DNA of 64,000 nucleotides from Beroe ovata (taxonomy: Eukaryota; Ctenophora; Nuda; Beroida; Beroidae), in the NCBI GenBank assembly GCA_946803715.1, contig CAMPET010000062.1, positions 167,628 to 231,627 of the forward strand. The letters are read 5' to 3'. The notes under the pieces were generated by a model, which saw nothing but the letters and a program-made list of their open reading frames with translations, was not told the origin of the DNA and searched no databases. Numbering within the stretch: the first letter of the stretch is position 1; every line of letters begins with the position of its first letter. Shown here piece by piece: positions 19,916-29,941 of the stretch. The position numbers and the translations under genes are program-made.

Positions 19916-22900
19916 ATGACGAAACTATACAGCTGTCATGGTGAAGAGTTCGGCCTGAAACAGCTCCAGAAATACGGCTGGTCCGAAGGTAGCTGTCACT
20001 TAAATACAGCTTGTACTGTACAGTAATTGTATACATTTTTACATTTTACGAGTGTAGGTATCGGAGTACAATTTGTGTACAATGTATACATCTTCTATAC
20101 AGTAGACATTCCATTTTCTGTGGCCATGTTTGCCGCACTAATCACATTCCACTCGCAGGAGCAGGTTTGGGGGCTAGGGAAGATGGGATGAGTGAGCCCC
20201 TTAAACCGAGCCTCAAGTTCGACAAGCACGGACTAGGTCATGACATAGCCAAGGATATAGCCTTCAACTGGTGGGATGATGTATTCAATAAGGCGCTGAA
20301 CAGCACTTCACATGATGGCAACAAGACGGTAGCGGATACGTGTTTCATTTAGAATACGCCCTGATTTTGATATTTCCTTCTCCCACTCGGCCTTTTCAAT
20401 ACTGTTCTTGTGTTCTGTTAGGAGGTAGGTATTTCGGCTACTCCTTCATAAAATTTGTTTTAGGTGGACAAGAGTAACGAACCTGTGAAAAGGAAGAAGA
20501 AAAGTTATTCAAACTTTGTGAAGGTATGTCAGGCACATGCTTTCCTATGTTATGGTGATCTTAGGATGCCAGCAATCGGAATGATTACAATGATTATATC
20601 ATCTGAGCCGATTATTCATAGCGATTTGAGCTATTTACGTGGGATAGAAATAGTCGGTCTGAGAACGGCTTACACTTAGAGCGGCGATTGATCATAAATC
20701 AATACCGATCATTGTCAATACTGACTTGAATGACATATTGCTTGGAATTGGAATGACATTGACTATGACCTTAGACGGTTATCAATATTAGTGTTTGAGC
20801 GCGTTTATACCTAATGAATGGATAATGAACATAGAACCTTTTTGACTGTTTTATTTGACTTGGATTCCCCTTTTTGGAACGGAGTCAATAGACAAAGTTG
20901 AATCAAATTATTACCAAATAAGAAGACCGTTCCATAAACATTATACACTGCTACTTTACAATTTTGTTGTTTCCAGAAAGAAATCAGTAATATTGAGGAC
21001 GAAGATCAACAGAAAGACAACTTACCATCTCAGATAAACACGTAAGAACCATCTGTCACGTTTGATCGATGACGTCAGACACGTATATCACGTGACATTT
21101 GACACGTTACTATTGTTTTGACACGTGGTATATAACGTCTGGAGCATGTCTCTCTGTTGATCGAGCGTCTTGAGCGTACTACACTATGCCCGATACAACT
21201 CTCGGATTATTATTCCAAGTTTCCTTAGCCAACTCCTTGTCCACTGCTTTGTCCTATATACAGCTCAAATATATGGATTTTAATTACCGAGAATTGTGGA
21301 TAGAAGCACGTGACAGTGCACGTGCATGCGCGTTCATGTCTCTACCCCACTGTACGACTAGGTATATAGGACGATTGTACTATCTGGTGACGTTCTCCCT
21401 CATTTCAGGCTCTCTAGCGAAATGGTGGAGGAGTGCGAAGGAAGAACAGCACACAAGTCAGTATTATATATCTCACTCTAATTGCGTACCTCTGTTCTAA
21501 TTCCACGATCATTTAACGTTATTTTCACATGACTCTTCTAAATAGGTCTCTAGCGATCAGTCCTCCCCCTCTCATTCTTTCTCAAGCATTAGTTGTTTGG
21601 CCGATCAGAGACCCGCGCTTGATTTCAGTTATTAACAGGAGCTACTATTCACTCCATCTATAGCTATTGTGATTCATTGTCAATCGGTATTTCATGTAGT
21701 TCCATCTGAGACGTGCTATGTGGGTTGACAACGTACCGACCCGTTGATCGGTGACGACCACACAACCCCAGCACAACCACTAAGACAATGACCACGACCA
21801 CAGGAATTACACCTATCCCAATAGCCAGGATCTTCACTTTAACCGTTAAACCCCTCTTCTCCCCACTTTCTTCATCAGTAGGGTTTACCGTGAGTGAGGT
21901 CACGTCTGGTGTGAGAGGGCGTGGTGCCACTGTGACCACTGGTTCTGAGCAGTTGTTATCGATCACCCTGCCCTCCACTCTGCACACCTTGTAACCAGTG
22001 TCATTGTGACAGTAGTACACGTCAGTAGGTACACAATGCACGTCACACGTCACACCATAATGCCACGCCTCACACATCCCACAATTGTACTCGACAAGTG
22101 ACTCGTTGACACAGTAGTTACACCCTGCTCCGTGAAAATGAACGTCACATTCCAGACTGAGTGTCACGTGTAGCTCTCTGAGCAGCCCCAGCCTGCCTAG
22201 ATTCAGCACAGATACTTGATTCCCGGGCCCAGGGACTGACTTGTCGAATGGGATTTTCAAACCGGTGATGGTTGCAATAGCATCTCCCTCACTCTTACTC
22301 CAGAGCTCCCACGAGACCCGCAAAGTAGAGTTTGTCTGGTAGTCCAGGTAGAAAGACTCCTGTAACTCGGGTATTCCGTCCAGAGCAATGAGCTGGTTGG
22401 AGTCTGGGTGAGCTCCCAACTCTGGGGAGGTGTCCGTTATGTTCACCAGGGTGGTAGGGTCGTCGTGGGTATTGTCGTGTACTGTGAGGTGTCTGAAGTA
22501 GAGCTCACTGCAGTTCACTGTGCTCGAGCACTTGTCTGAGTCTGCATAGAAGACGAGGTGGAGACTGCCTCTTCCGAAACCTCGAGATAGTTGTACCTGG
22601 TGGGGCATTATGGGGGAGTCGTTATGGGGGTGAGTCGTTATGGGGGTGAGTTTGTGGGGCCAGAGGTATTGTTATAGAGTGCACTATAGAGTGCAGAAAC
22701 CCATGAATTCAAAGATTTCCTGTTGTTCTGTGTGGCATGATTGGAGCAGATACATGGTAGGTCAATTGAGGGAAACGATTCATTTTCTTGGTTTTCTACA
22801 CTGATTATTGATCCCATTTGATGAACAGCAACATCCTGTTTTCAATGATTACTCCTGGTAAGACCCTCCTTAACTCTTATCAAGTGAGCATTGATGAATG

Positions 22901-25127
22901 ATCATTGATCAACATCAATGACTGTTTCTTCGCTCATGTTTAGAACAATGAACATATTTTGGTCAATGGTCATTTTTTTCGCTTTTTCTGTAGAAGTATT
23001 TGTACGAGATCAGTCCTATTTTGCTGAATAGAACAACAGGAAGTCTTTACGTTCATGAGTTTTTGCATTCATTTCCTTGTTGGATGCAGATCAGGATCAA
23101 TTATTGCGGAAAAACAATTACACCCCAGCTGATGCAAACCACGAAAAACACACAAGAAATTGCGAGGGGAAACTCCATGGTGAAAGAGCTGTAATCACAG
23201 TGAATGATGTTTTGTTTGGTTCCTCCTGGAAACCCAGGAAATCATATTCCAATCTTCTGAGCAAAATATACTGAACAGAATCAGACAATTACCATTCCTG
23301 CGAGTAGGAGCATTAGAGTTGCCACGCCCTGTTTTGGGGGATTCCTGGAATACGGCATTGCAGAGTGAGCCTAATACAAGACCTGGGCACGAGACCTAGA
23401 GAAGTCTGGGTCAAATGAAATGAAATGAAACTTTTGGAGAATGGAACAGTTAAGTACCTACTCACTACTCAAGTGGACATTTTCACTGGGTTCATTCATG
23501 TGTGATGTGTGACACACGCATACACTGTGTGTAGATAGTGTATGTTACGGTTGAGGAGTTATGAAGAAGCCTTATTTCCGATTGAGGGATGTAACAACCT
23601 ACTGCCTAACACAGTCTTAAAACCATATTTATATGGAATATGGACCTTACATGGTAGCTACATTCTATTTATAATCTAGTGCCGTGTCAATGAAAGTGCG
23701 GTGTCATTGTACAAGGTACAATTTACAGTCCAATGTGTATGTGTACTGAATGTACATTGTACAATGTAGTGTATGCTCTGTGGTATGCACTGTAGAATAT
23801 ACACTGCACAGCCAAAACAGGTGAACTGTTTTGGCTGTACTTGGATTGGAGCACGCTTACTAACCACTGCACTGGGTCTACTCGGAACATACTCTGTATG
23901 TTCAGTACTAAACATACTCTATATGTTTAGTAGGGGGGATGAGCCCTCCCCATTGGCTTGTCCAATGTCATGACGTATTGCATAAGCGGTGTCGAGTTGT
24001 CATTGGCTGGATTATATCACTCACATATTATCCGCTCTTTGATGTTAACTCTCTAACAATGCCTCACTACGGGAAACTGTTGCATATCTTTTGTGTTCGA
24101 GGATCAGTTTGCCACCCCTTTGATCGTCACTGCCCCCTGCCCCCATCCTGACTGTTCGGTTCGGTCACACCTCATGTCTCGATTCCGTCACTCTCACCCG
24201 CACCCTGTCCCATCACANNNNNNNNNNNNNNNNNNNNNNNNNNNNNNNNNNNNNNNNNNNNNNNNNNNNNNNNNNNNNNNNNNNNNNNNNNNNNNNNNNN
24301 NNNNNNNNNNNNNNNNNNNNNNNNNNNNNNNNNNNNNNNNNNNNNNNNNNNNNNNNNNNNNNNNNNNNNNNNNNNNNNNNNNACACACACTCGAGGTCCT
24401 ATTATCGTGTTTTAAGGACGTGATGATCCAGGATAGGCTAATGTAGTCCAAGTATGAAGTAGTGAGTTGCTAACCGTCTGCAGCTCTCTACCTCCCTGAC
24501 CCACGCATTTCCCCCACGTATTTCCCCCACTGGTTGTGTAATGGCCAGCTATTAGTGAACGTGTATGTGTACCTATTGTAGTGGTATGTACGGGCAGGGT
24601 ATTCTCTTCTTACAGTAGCAGGCTTCAGTCTCTCTGCACACTGCGGAGAGTCTGGTTGATGTTCGGTGTGCATTTCTCCCTCTTTCTTGCCTTCCCTCGA
24701 ACATATTATACTCACCACTCACCTCTGGGACGTCCAATTCGGTCTATATGTTTCTCTAATCTCTCACTTTCCCTTCTTGGCTATACTACCCTCAATAAGT
24801 ACACTTCGATGCGAACAATATGACCGGGGCCCTCATCCTCCACACACACACTCAGTTCCACGTACCACATTACACTCCATTTTGTCTGGAGCCCCTCCTC
24901 CCCTCATTGTGTGATATTTCAGAGGTGCACGCCACGGCGTGTATAGCTCAGGCAAGTTGGAGCGCTTAGCCAGGGCAGACAAGGAAATGATGAGGATCTC
25001 TACCTCCAATTCCTCCTCCCTTCCCTCATCTAAACGATTGAAATCCAGCTCTGAACTCGGTCCATCGCGGAGAATTCAGTCGTCCAGGACTAATTCGGGC
25101 AGTAAGCGGACGAAAAATAGGAAATAG
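19916..25127 (+). CDS. GPATCH4: G-patch domain protein 4
   Basis: Exons 19916-19988, 20159-20328, 20464-20523, 20977-21041, 21409-21456 and 24923-25127 give 206 residues with consistent phases. The N terminus holds the G-patch: GLKQLQKYGWSEGAGLGARE, then LKPSLKFDKHGLGHDIAKD and FNWWDDVFNKAL, all as in human GPATCH4, a nucleolar/Cajal-body protein that stimulates the helicase DHX15. Exon 5 encodes SSEMVEECEGRTAHK and exon 6 continues GARHGVYSSGKLERLARADK, matching the family's CEGRTAHKAARLG block and so tying the two together across a 3.46-kb intron. The tail is short, Ser/Lys/Arg-rich and ends KRTKNRK; human GPATCH4 is about twice as long because of a longer Lys-rich tail. The long last intron contains an antisense gene (21664-23358). 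Confidence 0.88.
21664..23358 (-). CDS. DSL-like single-pass membrane protein (Notch-ligand-like), nested in GPATCH4
   Basis: Two exons on the reverse strand. The first, 23358-23293, encodes 22 residues (MPYSRNPPKQGVATLMLLLA..) with a signal-peptide-like hydrophobic run and a GTAATT donor. The second, 22596-21664, follows a CCCACCAG acceptor in phase 0, giving 332 residues. The extracellular part begins LSRGFGRGSLHLVFYADSDKC, loosely like a Notch-ligand N-terminal region. A Cys-rich segment follows (LECDVHFHGAGCNYC, then HYGVTCDVHC..YYCHNDTGYKVC) with the YYGxxC..C..C.etG.k.C pattern of DSL domains. There are no clear EGF repeats. A strong transmembrane segment lies near residues 276-301 (IGIGVIPVVVVIVLVVVLGL), followed by a ~31-residue tail. 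Many N-glycosylation sequons support an extracellular location. Notch binding is inference only; an unrelated Cys-rich receptor is the alternative. Confidence 0.68.
23359..24922. other. Rest of the GPATCH4 last intron, with palindromes and an N run
   Basis: No further exon supported. Notable items are a near-perfect hairpin at 23808-23838 (ACAGCCAAAACAG..CTGTTTTGGCTGT), a second short palindromic run around 23889-23932 (ACATACTCTGTATGT, ACATACTCTATATGT), a fragment of the ~112-bp satellite at about 23960-24010, and a 165-base N run at 24218-24382 flanked by CA-rich sequence. Confidence 0.5.
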
Positions 25128-25412
25128 TGATATCGTTTTATATATACGCTGCTGCATACCTTATTAGTAACTACGGTAATCAGTTCTCGTGCATTGCGAT
25201 AAATTGCTTTGTTTAGAGTTCATATTTTCCCTCGAGACCGCCGCATAGATCCAAGTCCTCGATTAGATCTAAGAGAGTTCATGTAGGCCGTATGTCATGC
25301 GCAGCAATCTCCACCGAATTCTTGGACACGTATAATTTGGACTATGACATCTTGTGATCTCTATTCTCTGAATCATAATATTCTTGTGTACAAGATCGTG
25401 TATGACTGTGTC

Positions 25413-27057
25413 ATGGCTGATCTGAAGGGTAACTTCGACTGGGTGTGCTCGCTTGTCCAGGCTGTGCAAGCCTCGTACAATACTTCAGAGCTGAGTGATC
25501 TGAGTGTCCACTGCAGTGGACAAGTGTTCCTCCTCAACAGTCTAGTGCTGGCGTCCCAGAGTGATGTACTCAAGGATATCGTCACAGGTTAGTCTGAACA
25601 TCACTTTATCTCGTACACACAGCACTTATGGGACACACTGTGTAACTGGTCATTTCCCTCGCCTGAGTACTCCAGAGCTCTCTCATTCCACTTCCCTCTC
25701 CACAAGGTTCATACCCGGAGTCCACCCTAGAGGAACTGTTCGACCCCTACACTGCTGAATCTGTGGACAGTTTTGTCCGGTCCCTGTACAATGGCGTCTT
25801 AGAGGAGCCACTCCTCTTCTCAGACTACCTACTTCTCTACCGTCTCTCTCGGACATTCCAAGTGGAGTGGCTGACGAGTGACGTCACGCATCTCATCAAG
25901 ATATGTATCTCTACCTCCACCGTATTTAGCACACTGTCCATGGCACTGGAGGTGGGTGACGCGTCGCTCACTCACGCATCACATGACCTCCTCTCACGCA
26001 ACTACCTGAGTGACGTGGCGTCACCCACTGAGAGCACGTGGTGGGAGCTCGACAGTGATATCGTGGTGCACGTGCTGCGACTCACGATGTTGCGCGTCGC
26101 CACGGAGATGGACGTGTTTGTGCACGTGCTGTATTGGGTGGAGAGAAACATATCACTAAGCAACCGCGCGGAGTGTGTTCAAGTGCTGCAAAGTATCAGA
26201 ATCTTCTCACTGCCTCACATCTTCAGAGAATCCTTCCTCTTCCCCTACATCTCAATCATCTCACAGAAATTCTTCCTCGCACTCAAATATCCACAGGTAC
26301 GTGACATTACCCTGACAACACAGGAAGTATAAACTGTGGTTACCATGACAACAAGAACAAAACCACATTAACAACATTCCCCTGTGCAGCTCAATAGGTG
26401 GAAAGTTAATCTCCCTGCTGTACGGAACAATGTCGACCACTCGGCTGAGCTGTGCACAGAGTTCACTCTGTCTGTTCTCGATGGGACTGGCGTGCACGAT
26501 TACAGACGAGAATTCTTCAACTCCGGATGTAAGATAACCCTCACAGTCGACCTATCCAAGCTCATACCTTTCTCAATCACGTGAGTACTAGCACGTTTCT
26601 GAATTGATTGGGTGACACGTGAGTGATGGTATCAGTTTCACTGATGCTGATACCAACTTTGTTATCACAAACCACGTGTCAGAATCGAGACGGACAAGAA
26701 GTACAGTCGATGCTACGTGTGGTTCAAGACTGAGGATGCGTGCGGAGTTTTTCCCCTCGGAGAGAAGAGTGTGATCCTGGCAAGTGTGAATCATGACGGA
26801 ACTATTGTGTGCAACGCTCTAGATCACATAGAGGTAACCACCCACTCATCATACTGATATTCCATTACAACTGCTAATGTATTGATATTATTGTTACACC
26901 ATCAACTTGGGAGACTGAGATCCGATTATAGTGACGCGCCATCTAACCATTCTCTCCTGTGTTCTAAGCTGCATTTCACTCTGCATTGTTTCAGTTGAGG
27001 AGACTCTTCTCTGGTGCCAGCGTGAGGATAGGTTTCGCGTTGTACAAGCCAGTGTGA
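25413..27057 (+). CDS. BTB-BACK domain protein
   Basis: Exons 25413-25587, 25707-26296, 26390-26580, 26683-26833 and 26995-27057 give 389 residues. The N-terminal BTB/POZ domain includes LSDLSVHCSGQVFLLNSLVLASQSDVLKDIVTG (beginning SDLSVHC, core HxxVLxSxSxxF-like) and LYNGVLEEP..LLLYRLSRTFQVEWL. A BACK-like helical region follows: DLLSRNYLSDV, VLRLTMLRVATEMDVFVHVLYWVE, and IRIFSLPHIFRESFL. The last three exons encode a beta-rich C-terminal domain (CYVWFKTEDACGVFPLGEKS, LRRLFSGASVRIGFALYKPV) rather than Kelch repeats. BTB-BACK proteins often act as substrate adaptors for CUL3 ubiquitin ligases; that role is inferred here. An upstream in-frame ATG at 25344 would add 23 residues; the downstream ATG was chosen as the likelier start. 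Confidence 0.8.
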
Positions 27058-27408
27058 CTCTATTGTTGACGGAATTGTTCATAGATGAAGCATATCTTAG
27101 TCTTACTCTTAAGCCGTGAACTCTTAACTTATGCTTATAGTCATTGTTAAATCATGAACTTGAGTTACAGTTTTTATTTCATCAAAAAAAATCAAAAAGT
27201 GGCTTACTTATGCCAATAATACTATCAATCATCAAATATCAGTGTCAACTGTCAAGTTTAAGTAATTTATAGTAACACTAACAGTGATATTAAAGTGACT
27301 GTTTTTATGTTTCCAATTGTTGTTGTTAAAAATAGAATTTGACTCAGAGAACGTGTACTGACTGTTCCAAATTGGAGTATTTGGCTTGCACCCAGCTCAG
27401 GTTTTTGT

Positions 27409-27908
27409 TCCCGCGTTCCCGTTGCGTGATTTGACGGTGACCCAAATACTCTTTTTACAACTTTTTAGATTTCAGATTTTTGATCATATCTGCAGTACAC
27501 GTCATGCGCGCCCCTTATTAAATATGAATATTTACTCGAATCGGTGATCTTTGTCTGGCGATGCAATGCAAGACCGCTGATGCAAGCCGCGAAGCTTGCG
27601 TCTGTCTAGCGCGCGCGAACTTATATAAACATGTCTATAAGTTGATAATTGCGCGCGCCCGGGCCCCAACGAAATTCTCGACAGGGTCTAACATCGATCG
27701 ACAAGGTAATCTAGAAACCCAGCTGCTATTCTGCCTCGTTTGAATCCGCGCACNGCGTTCCCGTTGCGTGATTTGACGGTGACCCAATTACTCTTTTTAC
27801 AACTTTTTAGATTTCAGATTTTTGATCATGATCATATCTGCAGTACACGTCATGCGCGCCCCTTATTAAATATGAATATTTACTCGAGTCGGTGATCTTT
27901 GTCTGATC
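27409..27908. repeat. ~150-bp direct duplication flanking a single N
   Basis: GCGTTCCCGTTGCGTGATTT through CGGTGATCTTTGTCTG occurs at about 27410-27556 and again at 27755-27906, just after the N at 27754. The second copy has a GATCATGATCATATC expansion where the first has GATCATATC. The pattern matches the contig-overlap/haplotype joins elsewhere, although the intervening sequence shows the copies are not simple end overlaps. Confidence 0.65.
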
Positions 27909-27921
27909 CGGCCGCGATAAA

Positions 27922-28003
27922 TTGTAGGATTTCACCCTACCCTTACTGGCGGGATTCTATCCCTGGCAAGGGCGGATTGAAAATCGCGCGCACCGACGGT
28001 AGG
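27922..28003. repeat. MITE-like element, copy A (degenerate)
   Basis: It begins TTGTAGGATTTCACCCTACC and carries the internal landmarks TGGCGGGATTCTATCCC, GGGCGGATTGAAAATCGCGC and CACCGACGGTAGG. These match the elements at 29749-29854 and 48582-48675, in reverse order relative to the 29.7-kb copy. Its right end is eroded. Confidence 0.65.
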
Positions 28004-28360
28004 TACGGTGTTCCACAAGGTCCCTTAGCAAAAGTATCTTAATATGGGACCATTTTGTACACATTCGTGTCCGACAAGGTCCCTAAACGCGCGCGGCGCG
28101 CGCGCTGCTCGACCCCAAGTCAGAAAATCTTCACTTTTAGCTTTTTCAATGTTGAACTCTCATTAATACAACATATTTACATATCTATACTTCCAAAAAA
28201 TGGCATCACGAGTTGATTAAAAAATTAATAAAATTATATTAAAAGTGATTGTTAAAAGAGCATCTCCAGAAATATGAATTATACTTCGCCAAAATGTAAA
28301 CTTCTCAGATGCAAACAGTTTCTTACCAACTTTAACAGTCACACAATACTCCAAAACCTN

Positions 28361-29054
28361 ACTCATTGGTCTTTTTAGAGACTTCCTCAACAAGCCCTTT
28401 TGTTGCTTTCTTGATGGCTTCTTGGGTTGCAGAGACTACAAGCTCTTTCATTGTTGTAGAACAAACGTGTTCCAGCTCTTCTTGAACAATGGTTCTGTAC
28501 TCAACATTGTCTGCCTTTGCAAATGGGGGCTTGAAACAGCTGAAACATTTCCATGATATTAATTTGTTCACATTTGCTTGATCTAAACCATTAAGTCCAA
28601 CACAGATGCTGTGAAACAGCTGTTTGCAGGATTGGCAAGATATTTTGACAGAATCTGGGATTGTTCTTGAACAGGGACATTTGCTTCCACGGAAAACTTT
28701 CTTGTTGTTAGGTGATTTCAATGAAGGGGACCTATAGCCGTATGACTTCCTATACTTCCTCTTTGATGTGCAAGATGGTTCAGAGAAAATATCATCAGGG
28801 CAAGATGTCTCGTCATTGCCTATTATATCATCATATATATCTGCAGGGATAGGGTTAGTAATTGGTTGCACTGGCTGAATTGGTGATTGAGCAGTGGTAT
28901 GAGATGAAGAAACTTCAGGTAGGTGAGATGAAGAAACATCAGGTGGTTGAGCTGAAGAAACATCAAATGCGTTTTCAGGTGGGTGGGGTGAGGTGACATC
29001 AGGAAGGTGAGATGAAGGAACATCCAGTGGGTGAGGTGTAGTGACATCAACCAT
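28361..29054 (-). CDS. PHD-like zinc-finger protein, broken at an N; possibly transposon-derived
   Basis: Open frame of about 230 residues read leftward from ATG 29052-29054 to the N at 28360. Residues 1-60 are Pro/Ser/His-rich with internal repeats of the SSSHLPDVTSPHPPE type. A Cys/His cluster follows: CPCSRTIPDSVKISCQSCKQ, then LFHSICVGL and ISWKCFSCF, i.e. the C-x-C ... C-x2-C ... H-x3-C ... C-x2-C spacing of an atypical PHD/FYVE-like finger. The C-terminal part is helical and Lys/Glu-rich. Such fingers occur in chromatin readers and also in ORF1-type proteins of retrotransposons. The surroundings are repeat-rich, which favours a mobile-element origin, but no reverse transcriptase or transposase is visible. 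The gene is truncated at the N. Confidence 0.55.
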
Positions 29055-29941
29055 CTCAAATTTGAGATAAGATTAGATAAGATTCTCACAAGCATCTCAC
29101 TATTCTCACAAGCATCCAAAAAAATTATTCAAGCAGTAAAAAACACCACCTTCAAATAGAGGTGTCCAATAATCCTTAAATATAAAGCTTAGCTGAGAGA
29201 CCACGTTGCACAGAAGGGTTATTAATCAAATATTCATTGAATATTTTCATGATGATGAGACAGTGGCCGTCGTCCCGTTGATTAAGGCATACGCAAAACA
29301 GAGATCAGAAAATTTTATTTATATTCAAATTTTGATTGCATCAAATTTAACTTGACATGACCGGATGGATGACCTCCGCGCGCCAAAAAATGGACGTGGA
29401 GGCCACTTAATTTTTTGGTGCGCGCCTTTATATATATCAAAGCTGCTGAAACAGATGCGCGCGATGCAGATGTCTTCACACGTTGCGCGCCCCTTATTTA
29501 CTCGGTGATCTAAAGACTAAAAGTCGCGCAAAAAGAGACGCGCAACTGTTTTTTGCGCCGCGCGCCTCTTCATCGAAAGCCCGGCCGAAACAGGCCTGTT
29601 TCGGCCTTTGTTGACAGATAACATCCGCGGCAAGGCCTTCGAGTTCGATGAAGGCACGCGCGCCGCGCGCAAGAAACAGTGGACAGATATCATCCGGCAA
29701 CAATATTTCACTCTGTGCATGTGGTCTGGAATGCAATATGAATATCGTTTGTAGGATTTTACCCTACCGTCGGCGCCGCGGTGCGCGCGATTTTCAATCC
29801 GCCTGGCCCCGACGGGGCGGATCCCGCCAGCAAGGGTAGGGTGAAATCCTACAAGAATATCGTAAAAATAAAATAAAACGGAGCTGCGCAGCACTTGCGC
29901 AGTNTGTCTCTCTCAACAGGTTGATGGTTAGTGGTAAATGA
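29055..29941. other. GC-rich repeat region upstream of the coiled-coil gene
   Basis: It contains a repeat related to those at 2575-2720 and 48820-49090: GCGCGCAAGAAACAGTGGACAG (cut from 29667 onward) versus the same string near 2613, and ACACGTTGCGCGCCCC-type strings. Multiple (CG)n-like runs are present, plus the MITE-like element at 29749-29854 and an N at 29904. Start context for the next gene follows directly. Confidence 0.5.
29749..29854. repeat. MITE-like element, copy B, intact terminal inverted repeats
   Basis: Ends TTGTAGGATTTTACCCTACC and GGTAGGGTGAAATCCTACAA are inverted repeats with one mismatch over 20 bp, enclosing 66 bp that include GTCGGCGCCGCGGTGCGCGC and CCCCGACGGGGCGGATCCCG. 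No coding capacity. This is the best-preserved copy in the window. Confidence 0.8.

Larger units (their letters stand above)
27058..28360. other. Gene-free region with GC-rich interspersed repeats
   Basis: 27058-27400 is AT-rich with no feature. From 27409 onward come GC-rich repeat pieces, a direct duplication around the N at 27754, a MITE-like piece (27922-28003), CpG-rich alternation such as CGCGCGCGGCGCGCGCGC near 28086-28104, and AT-rich sequence to the N at 28360. No exon was recognised. Confidence 0.5.

Noticed and set aside
21543-21663. Open stretch after AATAG at 21547 as a GPATCH4 last exon
   Set aside because: It is in phase and ends at a stop, but its translation (SLAISPPPLILSQALVVW) has no similarity to the family, while the exon at 24923 continues the conserved block.
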